Origin: Haloferax mediterranei ATCC 33500
Lineage (GTDB): Archaea; Halobacteriota; Halobacteria; Halobacteriales; Haloferacaceae
DNA: 64,000 nt
Assembly (NCBI RefSeq): GCF_000306765.2
Contig: NC_017941.2
Span: 930,001 to 994,000 of the forward strand
Reading direction: 5' to 3'
The position numbers and the translations under genes were made by a program. The notes beneath the pieces were generated by a model. That model was not told the origin of the DNA and did no database searches. It worked only from the letters and a program-made list of their open reading frames with translations. Numbering within the stretch: the first letter of the stretch is position 1; the number at the start of each line of letters is the position of its first letter. Of the stretch, positions 1-7,562 are shown piece after piece.

Positions 1-41
1 ACCAGGATGCACTCGACGCGGCGAACTCGACAGAGCGCTGA
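1..41 (+). CDS. possible C-terminal tail of an upstream gene (partial)
   Basis: Frame 3 from the window edge reads QDALDAANSTER and then stops at TGA (39-41). The short acidic or neutral tail is compatible with the end of a haloarchaeal protein that begins outside the window. Thirteen codons are too few to assign a family, and the other two + frames are also briefly open, so this is only a possibility. Confidence 0.25.
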   Translation, partial: QDALDAANSTER

Positions 42-90
42 GTCGTCAACGAGCCTACGTTTGAGGGCGCTGAAGTCGTCGATGATAGCT

Positions 91-100
91 CTATTTTATC
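91..100 (+). promoter_or_regulatory. TATA-like element upstream of purK
   Basis: The AT-rich element ctattttatc stands out in GC-rich surroundings and would start transcription near 120-128. A second TATA-like element, acgtttatgc (135-144), sits 24-33 nt before the GTG at 168 and would give a leaderless purK mRNA. Which one is used cannot be decided from sequence alone. Confidence 0.4.
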
Positions 101-167
101 CACGAACGTGAGTATTTGGGCATCCAAGGTGGCAACGTTTATGCACCGACATACTAAACCGGCGATT

Positions 168-1316
168 GTGACCGTCACTGTACCCGGACCCACGCTCGGC
201 GTCGTCGGCGGGGGCCAACTCGGGCGTATGCTCGGTGAGGCCGCCGCGCCGCTCGGCGTCGACATCGTCGTCCTCGACCCGACACCCGACTGCCCGGCCG
301 CAGCGGTTGCCGACCAAATCGTCGGCGACTTCGACGACCCCGAGGCGATGGCGGAACTCGCCGCACGGGCCGATGCACTGACGTTCGAAATCGAACTCGC
401 GGACCCCGACCTCCTCGACGAACTCGCTTCCGAGGAAGAAATCGCGGTCCACCCGTCTCCCGACGCGCTGCGAACTATCGAAGACAAACTCGTCCAGAAA
501 AAGACGTTCGGCGACGCCGGAATCCCGATTCCGCCGTTCCACCGCGTCGACGACGCGGACGACCTTCGCGCCGCCCTCGACGAGTTCGGGTCGGTCATGC
601 TGAAAGCCCGAACCGGCGGTTACGACGGCCGCGGAAACGTTCCGGTCACCGACCTCGAAGACGCGGAAGATGCTATCGAGGCGGTCGGCGGCCCGGCCAT
701 GGCGGAGGCCTTCGTCGATTTCGAGCGCGAACTGTCCGTCATCGGCGTTCGCGGCGAAGACGAGATTCGAACCTTCCCTGTCGGCGAGAACGTCCACGAG
801 GAGGAGATTCTCCGGGAGACTATCGTTCCGGCGCGGACGACCGATGAAGTCAGCGAAGAAGCCGACCGGGTTGCTCGTGAGGTGCTCTCGCATCTGCCCG
901 GTCGCGGCGTCTTCGGTATCGAACTCTTCGAGACGGCGGACGGCGACGTGCTCGTGAACGAAGTCGCCCCGCGCCCGCACAACTCGGGTCACTGGACCAT
1001 CGAGGGCGCGCTTTGCTCGCAGTTCGAACAGCACGTTCGTGCCGTCCTCGGATGGCCACTCGGGGCGACGACCCGCCGCTCGCCCACCGTGATGGCGAAC
1101 ATCCTCGGAACCGTCGACGAGTCGCGTCCGGCCCACCTCGGCGGTCTCGCAGACCCGCTCTGTGAACCCGGCGTCTCGCTGCACTGGTACGGCAAAGACG
1201 AGGCCCGACCCCTGCGGAAGATGGGCCATCTCACCGCCGTCGGCAACGATGAGACGGATGTAGAGACGCTTCTCGGACGCGCACGTGAACTCCGAGACGG
1301 TCTTCGCTTCGACTGA
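168..1316 (+). CDS. purK: 5-(carboxyamino)imidazole ribonucleotide synthase PurK
   Basis: PurK carboxylates aminoimidazole ribonucleotide to N5-CAIR using ATP and bicarbonate, in purine biosynthesis. The 382-aa ATP-grasp protein opens with the family signature GGGQLGRM (about residues 14-21). It has the ATP-grasp phosphate and metal region around VNEVAPRPHNSGH (about 260-275) and ends with a conserved KMGHLT segment. I chose the GTG at 168 because it leaves the usual short lead before the GGGQLG loop and has a TATA-like element 24-33 nt upstream. ATG at 141 and GTG at 108 are in-frame alternatives adding 9 and 20 residues. purE follows 113 nt downstream on the same strand and performs the next step, so the two form a purKE unit. 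The family call is firm, the start less so. Confidence 0.93.
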   Translation: MTVTVPGPTLGVVGGGQLGRMLGEAAAPLGVDIVVLDPTPDCPAAAVADQIVGDFDDPEAMAELAARADALTFEIELADPDLLDELASEEEIAVHPSPDALRTIEDKLVQKKTFGDAGIPIPPFHRVDDADDLRAALDEFGSVMLKARTGGYDGRGNVPVTDLEDAEDAIEAVGGPAMAEAFVDFERELSVIGVRGEDEIRTFPVGENVHEEEILRETIVPARTTDEVSEEADRVAREVLSHLPGRGVFGIELFETADGDVLVNEVAPRPHNSGHWTIEGALCSQFEQHVRAVLGWPLGATTRRSPTVMANILGTVDESRPAHLGGLADPLCEPGVSLHWYGKDEARPLRKMGHLTAVGNDETDVETLLGRARELRDGLRFD

Positions 1317-1348
1317 GCAACCAGCGACCACTCTTCGACTGAGTAACC
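1307..1348 (+). repeat. imperfect duplication of the purK stop region
   Basis: The 16-nt end of purK, cttcgactgagcaacc (1307-1322, including its TGA), recurs at 1333-1348 as cttcgactgagtaacc with one mismatch, at a period of 26 nt. The second copy again carries a TGA in the same context. It looks like a small tandem duplication spanning the stop codon. Confidence 0.7.
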
Positions 1349-1429
1349 GGCAACCTAACCACCCTAACCGATACAACCGACTCGAACTGACTCCCTTTCG
1401 AGTACCACATCCCACACAAACAGACACCA

Positions 1430-2044
1430 ATGACGACCGAACAGGACCTTATCGACGAACTGCACGCACAGGCCGACGATGACCGCGACCCCGAAACGAC
1501 GCCCGACGTGGGCATCATCATGGGGTCCGACTCCGACCTCGATGTGATGTCCGGCGCGCACGAGGCACTGGACGCCCTCGGGTTCGGCGAGCAGACGGAC
1601 TACGAGAACGCTCCCGAAGAGCGCTTTACCTACGAGACGTACGTCGTCTCGGCGCACCGGACGCCGGACCTGCTGTACGCCTACGGCGAGACGGCTGCCG
1701 ACCGCGGTATCGAAGTCATCATCGCGGGCGCAGGCGGGAAGTCCGCGGACCTTCCGAACATGACGGCATCCATCGCGTACCCGACGCCCGTCGTCGGCGT
1801 CCCCGTCCAAGAGAAGTCCGTCGACTCCGTCATCGGGATGCCGACCGGTGCGCCCATCGTCGCCGTCGACGCCGGGAAATCGTTCAACGCGGCCCTTTCG
1901 GCTGTACAGATGCTCTCGCGCGGACACTCCGAACTCGAAGCCCGTCTCGTCGAGTATCACGACGACCTCGTCGCCGACGTGGCTGAGACCTCGGCCGCGC
2001 TGCACGACCTCGGTGTGACTGGTTTCCGAGAGTCGTCGCGGTAG
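1430..2044 (+). CDS. purE: N5-carboxyaminoimidazole ribonucleotide mutase PurE
   Basis: PurE converts N5-CAIR made by PurK into CAIR. The 204-aa protein carries the class I landmarks GIIMGSDSDLDVM (about 28-40), VVSAHRTPD (about 72-80) and the glycine-rich AGAGGKSADLPNM loop. Two things are unusual. There is an acidic N-terminal extension of about 26 residues before the first beta strand. The loop that is usually GAGGAAHLPGM has KSAD in place of AAH, so the His in that loop is absent while the catalytic SAHRTP His is kept. The ATG at 1430 is the first start after the purK gap. Adjacency to purK supports the mutase role. Confidence 0.93.
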   Translation: MTTEQDLIDELHAQADDDRDPETTPDVGIIMGSDSDLDVMSGAHEALDALGFGEQTDYENAPEERFTYETYVVSAHRTPDLLYAYGETAADRGIEVIIAGAGGKSADLPNMTASIAYPTPVVGVPVQEKSVDSVIGMPTGAPIVAVDAGKSFNAALSAVQMLSRGHSELEARLVEYHDDLVADVAETSAALHDLGVTGFRESSR

Positions 2045-2060
2045 GCAACTGCGTCTCCAT

Positions 2061-2078
2061 CTGCGGTCGTTTTTTCCG
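2061..2078 (+). terminator. oligo-T terminator after purE
   Basis: A run of six T (2070-2075) follows ctgcggtcg 25 nt after the purE stop. Oligo-T tracts after a GC-rich stretch are the usual archaeal termination signal, and the next gene has its own promoter. Confidence 0.45.
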
Positions 2079-2188
2079 GTGATGAAGAGCCGCTTTCGGC
2101 GGTGAAACCCTCCCGGCGCACGGTTCCGGGCGTCTCTCGCGTATTTTCTAAATAGAAGCCTTCTCGCGCCCGAAACACACAAATCAAT

Positions 2189-2196
2189 GTTTATAG
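2189..2196 (+). promoter_or_regulatory. nuo operon TATA box
   Basis: The element gtttatag lies 41-48 nt before nuoA and predicts transcription starting near 2218-2222, leaving a short leader. agggag (2223-2228) could act as a Shine-Dalgarno-like element 9 nt before the ATG. It is the only clear promoter I see for the eleven-gene nuo cluster. Confidence 0.55.
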
Positions 2197-2236
2197 GGGA
2201 GCGCTTCTAACCGCCGCACGTCAGGGAGACTACGGC

Positions 2237-2650
2237 ATGAGTGATTGGATTGCAATCGGTGCGATGGGGCTTGTCGGTGTCGGCATACCGTTAGCGATGA
2301 TGATGGTGTCGGCGCTACTGCGCCCAAGCGTACCGGAACAAGGAAAGAGTGCCACCTACGAGAGTGGTGAGGTGCCGACCGGCACGGCACGCGTCCAGTT
2401 TAACATTCAGTACTACATGGTCGCGTTGCTGTTCGTCGTGTTCGACATCGAGACTGTCCTCATTTTCCCGTGGACGGTCATTTACCGCTCCGCCCTCGAA
2501 CAGGGCGCGTCGCTGGCGACGATTCTGACGCCGATGCTGCTGTTTATCGGTGTCCTCGTCATCGGCCTCGTCTGGGCGTGGCGCAACGGCGCCGTCAAGT
2601 GGGTCAAAAGCCCGCAGGCGAACCGTCGTAAGACAGAGAGGCAAGCATGA
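2237..2650 (+). CDS. nuoA: NADH-quinone oxidoreductase-type complex I subunit A
   Basis: This is the ND3-type membrane subunit that links the peripheral and membrane arms of complex I. The 137-aa protein has three predicted membrane helices (about 4-27, 58-80, 88-112). Between the first two is the family-typical hydrophilic loop YESGEVPTGTARVQFNIQYY, and the second helix carries the acidic VFDIETV motif. It opens the operon, and its 3' end overlaps nuoB by 4 nt (ATGA). The length is normal for the family apart from a basic C-terminal tail. Confidence 0.95.
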   Translation: MSDWIAIGAMGLVGVGIPLAMMMVSALLRPSVPEQGKSATYESGEVPTGTARVQFNIQYYMVALLFVVFDIETVLIFPWTVIYRSALEQGASLATILTPMLLFIGVLVIGLVWAWRNGAVKWVKSPQANRRKTERQA

Positions 2651-3348
2651 GTAGCGAACAGAAACCATTCGTCACTGACGATACACAGGTACAGACCGAG
2701 ACCCGCGACGCCCGCATAGCGGGTGCGGACGACCGGTTCAACTCGAAGCTTCGGGAGGCGTTCGGCTCGTCACCGTTCATCCTCACGAAGTTCGACAAGT
2801 TCATGAACTGGGTTCGTGGGTCTTCGATGTTCATGCTGCAGTTCGGTATCGCTTGCTGCAGTATCGAGATGATGCACACGTACGCGATTAAGCACGACCT
2901 GGACCGCTTTGCGGCCGGTGTGCCGCGTGCCTCGCCGCGACAGGCGGACGTCATCATCGTCCCCGGGACGATTGTCTCGAAGTTCGCCCCGCGTATGAAG
3001 CGCGTGTACGACCAGATGCCCGAACCGAAGTTCGTCGTTGGCATGGGGTCGTGCACCATTTCGGGAGGTCCGTTCCAGGAGGGCTACAACGTCATCAAGG
3101 GCGCAGAAGAGGTCATTCCGGTGGACATCCACGTCCCCGGTTGCCCGCCGCGTCCGGAGGCGCTTATCTACGGCATTGCGAAGCTCCAAGAGCGCATCGC
3201 AAACGGCGAGTCCAGTCCCGTCACGGTCAAGCCGTACGAACTGGAGCAGTTCGGCGACCTCGAACGCGACGAAATCGTCGACAAACTCGCCGCACAGATC
3301 GACGAAGACGACCTCGTCATGCGGTACAACTGGGCTGATTCACCATGA
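2647..3348 (+). CDS. nuoB: complex I subunit B (terminal 4Fe-4S cluster subunit)
   Basis: NuoB holds cluster N2, the last iron-sulfur centre before quinone. The cluster ligands are visible as an adjacent Cys pair (C70-C71 in ACCSIEMM), a Cys in GSCTISGG (C136) and a Cys in PGCPPRPE (C166). At 233 aa it has a longer acidic N-terminus (about 45 residues) than bacterial NuoB and an acidic C-terminal tail, both typical of haloarchaeal versions. It overlaps nuoA and nuoCD by 4 nt each, so the three are very likely translationally coupled. Confidence 0.96.
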   Translation: MSSEQKPFVTDDTQVQTETRDARIAGADDRFNSKLREAFGSSPFILTKFDKFMNWVRGSSMFMLQFGIACCSIEMMHTYAIKHDLDRFAAGVPRASPRQADVIIVPGTIVSKFAPRMKRVYDQMPEPKFVVGMGSCTISGGPFQEGYNVIKGAEEVIPVDIHVPGCPPRPEALIYGIAKLQERIANGESSPVTVKPYELEQFGDLERDEIVDKLAAQIDEDDLVMRYNWADSP

Positions 3349-5018
3349 GCCTCGAAGAACCACAACCCGAGGACGCCGCAGAACTCGAAGCTGGCGTCAG
3401 CCGCGGAGACGAACTCGCCGAACTGCTCGGCGACCTCGTCATCGGCCGCGAAGAACACATGAACGCGCCCGGCCTCGTCATCCGCCCCGACGAGGTTCAG
3501 GAAGCGCTGTTCAAGCTTCGCGACGAAGCCGGATTCGACCACCTCTCGTGTGTGACCGCACAGGAGTACGAAGACCGCTACGAGTCCATCTACCATCTGA
3601 CGAAGTTCGACGACCGGACCGACGAGGTCAGCGTCGTCGTACCGACGTCGAAGGACAACCCGGTCAGCCAGACGGCAGAGCCCGTCTACCGGACGGCAGA
3701 CTGGCACGAGCGTGAGGCGTACGACCTCGTCGGCATCCAATACGAGGGTCACCCGGATCACCGCCGCATTCTCCTTCCCGAGACGTGGCAGGGTCACCCG
3801 CTGGGTCTCGACTACGACCAAGAACGGCCGCAGATTGCGACGCTCCGTGAGCACGCGAATCCGCTCGAAAAGGACCATCGTGCCGAAGAAGGGAACACGA
3901 TGTACATCAACATCGGTCCCCACCACCCTGCGACTCACGGCGTGCTTCACGTCAAGACCGTTGTCGACGGTGAACAGGTCGTCGACCTCGACCCCGACAT
4001 CGGTTACCTACACCGCTGTGAGGAGCAGATGTGCCAGCAAGGGACCTACCGGCACCAGATTATGCCGTACCCCGACCGCTGGGACTACATCTCGGCCGGA
4101 CTCCTGAACGAGTGGGCCTACGCCCGCGCTGCCGAGGACCTCGCGGACATCGAGGTCCCCGAGTACGCACAGATTATCCGGACGCTCGGTGCCGAACTGT
4201 GCCGTATCGCATCGCACATGATTGCGCTCGGCACGTTCGCACTGGACGTGTACGGCGACTTCACCGCCATCTTCATGTACGCCATGCGGGACCGCGAGAT
4301 CGTCCAGAACATTCTGGAAGACCTCACCGGTCAGCGCATGATGTTCAACTACTTCCGACTCGGTGGCGTCGTCTGGGACCTCCCAGAGCCTCGTGAGGAG
4401 TTCTTCGAGAAGATTCGTGACTTCCTTGACGGCCTTCCGGAGGCGCTCGAGGAGTACCACGACATGATTACCTCGAACGAGATTCTCCAGGCCCGTACGG
4501 TCGGGACGGGAATCCTGCCGCCGGAAGTCGCAAAGAGCTACGGTGCGACCGGACCGGTCGCTCGTGGCTCCGGCATCGACTACGACCTCCGTCGTGACGA
4601 CTCCTACGGCTACTACGACGAACTCGACTGGGATGTCATCGTCGAAGACGGCTGTGACAACTTCTCGCGCTTGCTCGTGCGGATGCGCGAGGTCGAGGAG
4701 TCGGCCAAGATCATCCAGCAGTGTGTCGACCTGCTCGAAGACTGGCCCGAAGACGAGCGGAACATTCAGGCGAACGTTCCGCGCACGCTCAAGCCGGACG
4801 AGGACACCGAAATCTATCGCGCCGTCGAAGGCGCAAAGGGCGAACTCGGCATCTACATGCGTGCCGACGGCACCGACAAGCCAGCCCGGTTCAAGATTCG
4901 CAGTCCGTGTTTCTCGAACCTCCAGACGCTCCCCGAAATGTCCGAAGGTGAGTTCATCCCGGACATGATTGCCTCGCTCGGCAGCCTCGACATCGTTCTC
5001 GGTGAGGTGGACCGCTAA
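3345..5018 (+). CDS. nuoCD: complex I subunit C/D fusion
   Basis: One 557-aa protein carries both peripheral-arm subunits. Residues 1-180 are NuoC-like (30-kDa subunit, with RTADWHEREAYDLVGI). From about 186 on it is NuoD-like (49-kDa subunit), beginning MYINIGPHHPATHGVL, which contains the conserved quinone-site His. NuoD descends from the large subunit of NiFe hydrogenases and lines the quinone pocket with NuoB. CD fusion is known in several lineages. The internal ATG at 3900, where NuoD starts, is a possible but unproven second start. The stop overlaps the nuoH ATG by 1 nt. Confidence 0.95.
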   Translation: MSLEEPQPEDAAELEAGVSRGDELAELLGDLVIGREEHMNAPGLVIRPDEVQEALFKLRDEAGFDHLSCVTAQEYEDRYESIYHLTKFDDRTDEVSVVVPTSKDNPVSQTAEPVYRTADWHEREAYDLVGIQYEGHPDHRRILLPETWQGHPLGLDYDQERPQIATLREHANPLEKDHRAEEGNTMYINIGPHHPATHGVLHVKTVVDGEQVVDLDPDIGYLHRCEEQMCQQGTYRHQIMPYPDRWDYISAGLLNEWAYARAAEDLADIEVPEYAQIIRTLGAELCRIASHMIALGTFALDVYGDFTAIFMYAMRDREIVQNILEDLTGQRMMFNYFRLGGVVWDLPEPREEFFEKIRDFLDGLPEALEEYHDMITSNEILQARTVGTGILPPEVAKSYGATGPVARGSGIDYDLRRDDSYGYYDELDWDVIVEDGCDNFSRLLVRMREVEESAKIIQQCVDLLEDWPEDERNIQANVPRTLKPDEDTEIYRAVEGAKGELGIYMRADGTDKPARFKIRSPCFSNLQTLPEMSEGEFIPDMIASLGSLDIVLGEVDR

Positions 5019-6067
5019 TGTACATGCAAGCGACCCTTTCGGAGACTATCAGCGGTCTCCTCGGTCTCGAAGGTGTCCTTGGCGACGTCGTCGGTGGGCT
5101 CGTTGGCGCGTTCATTATCGCCAACATCATGCTCATCATGACGGCAATCGCCGGTCCGTGGGCGAAACGGAAGATTACCGCCGCGTTCGGTGACCGTATC
5201 GCAGTCAACCGCATCGGGCCGTTCGGGCTGCTCGTCATTATCCCGGACGCCGTGCGTCTCCTGTCGAAGGAACTCATCGTTCCCGAAGGTGTTGACCGCC
5301 CCGCATGGGACCTCGCCCCGATGATTATTCCGTTTTCGGCGCTGCTCGGGTTCGCTGTTATCCCGATGGGTAACGGCATCCAACTCGCAGACCCCGAAAC
5401 CGGTCTCGCGTTCGCCTTCGCTGTCGCGTCCATCGCGTCGCTCGGTCTCGTCATGACGGGCTACGCGTCGAACAACAAATTCTCGCTCATCGGCGCACTC
5501 CGCGCCGTTGCAGCAAACATCGCCTACGAAATTCCGCTCGTCATCACGGCCGCGTCCGTCGTGATTTTCACCGGCTCGCTCCAGATGAGCGAAATAGTCG
5601 CCGTTCAGGCAGAGCCGCTCATCTCCGTCGCCGGCATCACGATTCCGACGTGGTTCGCGTTCGTGAACCCGTTCGCGTTCGCGCTGTTCATCGTGGCGAA
5701 CCTCGCAGAAATCGGGCGTAACCCGTTCGACATCCCCGAGGCACCGACCGAGATTGTCGCCGGGTACCAGACGGAGTACTCTTCGGTGTACTTCGTGCTC
5801 ATCTACCTCGGTGAGTTCATCCACATTTTCCTCGGCGGCGCTATCGCGGCGACGCTGTTCCTCGGTGGTCCGGCAGGGCCGTTCCTGCCCGGATTCGTCT
5901 GGTTCGTCATCAAAATCTGGGCGTTCTTCCTGTTCACCCAGTGGGCGCGTTCCGCAGTTCCGCGCCTTCGCGTCGACCAGTTCCTCGAAGTCGGTTGGAA
6001 GGGCATGCTCGTACTGTCCTTCGCCAACCTGGTTCTCACGGCCATTATCGTGGGGGTGATTGCATGA
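5018..6067 (+). CDS. nuoH: complex I subunit H (quinone-channel membrane subunit)
   Basis: NuoH (ND1) forms the quinone entry channel and the first proton-translocation element at the arm junction. The 349-aa polytopic protein has about eight helices. It contains the family signatures GPFGLLVIIPDAVRLLSKE (about 68-86) and EIGRNPFDIPEAPTEIVAG (about 230-248), whose acidic residues line the E-channel. It starts at the ATG overlapping the nuoCD stop, and its own stop overlaps the nuoI ATG by 3 nt in ATGA. Confidence 0.96.
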   Translation: MYMQATLSETISGLLGLEGVLGDVVGGLVGAFIIANIMLIMTAIAGPWAKRKITAAFGDRIAVNRIGPFGLLVIIPDAVRLLSKELIVPEGVDRPAWDLAPMIIPFSALLGFAVIPMGNGIQLADPETGLAFAFAVASIASLGLVMTGYASNNKFSLIGALRAVAANIAYEIPLVITAASVVIFTGSLQMSEIVAVQAEPLISVAGITIPTWFAFVNPFAFALFIVANLAEIGRNPFDIPEAPTEIVAGYQTEYSSVYFVLIYLGEFIHIFLGGAIAATLFLGGPAGPFLPGFVWFVIKIWAFFLFTQWARSAVPRLRVDQFLEVGWKGMLVLSFANLVLTAIIVGVIA

Positions 6068-6525
6068 TTGGAATCCTGAAAGGCATGGCAGTGACGCTGA
6101 AACACGCACTCGACGGGCAGACGTTTACGGTCGAGTACCCCGAGACCGCGCCCGAAGTGAGTCCGCGTTTCCGTGGCGTCCACAAGTTCAGCCAAGAGCG
6201 GTGTATCTGGTGCCGTCAGTGTGAGAACGTCTGTCCGAACGATACGATTCAGATCGTTCAGGACGACAAGCGCAACGGCGAGCAGTACAACCTGCACATC
6301 GGCCAGTGTATCTACTGCCGACTGTGTGAGGAGGTCTGCCCCGTCGACGCTATTCTACTCACGCAGAACTTCGAGTTCACGGCGGACACGAAGAACGACT
6401 TCGTCTACAACAAAGAACAGCTCAAGAACGTCCCGTGGTACAAGGATATCGACCCGCTCAACTCCCGCAACCCCGACCGCAACGCGTGGATTGGCGAGGG
6501 CGAAGGAGAGGTCGACTATCAATAA
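6064..6525 (+). CDS. nuoI: complex I subunit I (2x 4Fe-4S ferredoxin-type)
   Basis: NuoI carries clusters N6a and N6b and passes electrons to NuoB. Two full CxxCxxCxxxCP motifs are present: C47-C50-C53-C57 in CIWCRQCENVCP, and C82-C85-C88-C92 in CIYCRLCEEVCP. The 153-aa protein starts at the ATG overlapping the nuoH stop. An in-frame upstream extension inside nuoH is open but not conserved-looking. Because nuoE, F and G are absent nearby, NuoI is presumably where an unidentified electron donor (a ferredoxin or other carrier) docks; that is inference. Confidence 0.96.
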   Translation: MIGILKGMAVTLKHALDGQTFTVEYPETAPEVSPRFRGVHKFSQERCIWCRQCENVCPNDTIQIVQDDKRNGEQYNLHIGQCIYCRLCEEVCPVDAILLTQNFEFTADTKNDFVYNKEQLKNVPWYKDIDPLNSRNPDRNAWIGEGEGEVDYQ

Positions 6526-6526
6526 C

Positions 6527-6583
6527 ATGACCGCGAGTGAATCGTTCGAGTACCGTCAGCCTGCGTCCGGTACCGGGCGCTGA
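6527..6583 (+). CDS. tiny ORF between nuoI and nuoJ1 (18 codons)
   Basis: ATG at 6527, 1 nt after the nuoI stop, opens an 18-codon frame (MTASESFEYRQPASGTGR) ending at 6583. It fills half of the only sizeable gap (105 nt) in the otherwise overlapping nuo operon. It could be a real micropeptide, a leader for nuoJ1 translation, or chance. No family is recognised. Confidence 0.25.
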   Translation: MTASESFEYRQPASGTGR

Positions 6584-6630
6584 GGACGTTCTCGAAATGT
6601 TCAAAGGGATATCTCAAGGAGACACACACA

Positions 6631-6891
6631 ATGGTTTATGAAACCATCGCGTTCGCGCTGTTCGCCCTCATCACCGTGGGTTGCAGCCTGGGCGTCGTCC
6701 TCGTGCGGGACATCTGGCATTCCGCACTCCTGCTCGGGGGCGCGCTCTTGAGCGTCGCGGTGCACTACGTGATGTTGCAGGCGGAGTTCGTCGCCGCCAT
6801 GCAAGTCCTCGTCTACGTCGGCGGGGTGCTGATTCTCATCACGTTCGCCGTGATGCTGACGCGTATCAATCCGGAGGTGAGTAGTACATGA
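6631..6891 (+). CDS. nuoJ1: complex I subunit J, N-terminal part (NuoJ1)
   Basis: The 86-aa protein matches the first three helices of NuoJ (ND6), including the conserved helix-3 region VLVYVGGVLILITFAVML that carries the pi-bulge in complex I. Haloarchaea split NuoJ into two genes, and the remainder is encoded by the next gene, which overlaps by 4 nt. It is preceded by a purine-rich aggag (6618-6622) 8 nt before the ATG, after a 105-nt gap from nuoI. Confidence 0.9.
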   Translation: MVYETIAFALFALITVGCSLGVVLVRDIWHSALLLGGALLSVAVHYVMLQAEFVAAMQVLVYVGGVLILITFAVMLTRINPEVSST

Positions 6892-7256
6892 CAACGAAAC
6901 CGCAACTGAAACTCGGTTCGCACCTCGTGCCCGGACTCGCTGCCGCCGCGCTGTTCGTCGTGATGGCAGTCGTGTTCCTCGGTGCGTCGTTCCCGAACCC
7001 ACAGGGGTTCGCGGAAGGAGCCAACATAACCGCGAGCATCGGCTATTCGATGTTCAACCTCGGGTTCGGGAGCGTCGACGGTGAGAGCATGCTGGTCGCA
7101 TTCGAAATCATCGACCTCGTTCTCGTCGCAGCGCTCGTCGGTGCCGTCCTCCTCGCACGTCGCGAGGACGAATCCGGCCGGATGCGGACCATCCTGACCG
7201 ATGGTGGTCGCGAACTCAAGCGAACGCTGTTCGACGACACGGAGGGTGACAACTGA
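6888..7256 (+). CDS. nuoJ2: complex I subunit J, C-terminal part (NuoJ2)
   Basis: This 122-aa protein supplies the C-terminal two helices of NuoJ: one near 17-38 and one in [19 protein letters not shown] (about 68-87). A charged tail follows. Together with NuoJ1 it reconstitutes one full-length ND6-type subunit. The gene overlaps nuoJ1 by 4 nt and nuoK by 1 nt, consistent with a coupled split-gene pair rather than a frameshift, since each part has its own start and stop. Confidence 0.88.
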   Translation: MTTKPQLKLGSHLVPGLAAAALFVVMAVVFLGASFPNPQGFAEGANITASIGYSMFNLGFGSVDGESMLVAFEIIDLVLVAALVGAVLLARREDESGRMRTILTDGGRELKRTLFDDTEGDN

Positions 7257-7558
7257 TGGTACCCGCACAGTACTACCTCGTGCTGTCGGCCGCCGTGTTC
7301 TGCATCGGTATCTTCGGTCTCTTGACCCGTCGGAACGCACTGTTGTTCCTGATGTCGGTCGAACTGATGCTGAACGCCGCGAACATCAACCTCGTCGCAT
7401 TCTCCTACTACTGGGGGAACGTGACGGGACAGACGTTCGGTCTCTTCGTGCTGGCGCTCGCCGCCGCCGAAGTCGCGGTCGGTATCGGTATCATCCTCAC
7501 ACTGTACCGCAACTTCGACGACGTGGACGTGATGCAAGCGACCACGATGAGGTGGTAA
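7256..7558 (+). CDS. nuoK: complex I subunit K
   Basis: NuoK (ND4L) is a 100-aa, three-helix proton-path subunit. Its helices carry the two conserved membrane glutamates: one in [13 protein letters not shown] (about 35-47) and one in [13 protein letters not shown] (about 67-79). Length and topology are standard. It starts at the ATG sharing one base with the nuoJ2 stop and ends 4 nt before nuoL. Confidence 0.96.
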   Translation: MVPAQYYLVLSAAVFCIGIFGLLTRRNALLFLMSVELMLNAANINLVAFSYYWGNVTGQTFGLFVLALAAAEVAVGIGIILTLYRNFDDVDVMQATTMRW

Positions 7559-7562
7559 ATTT

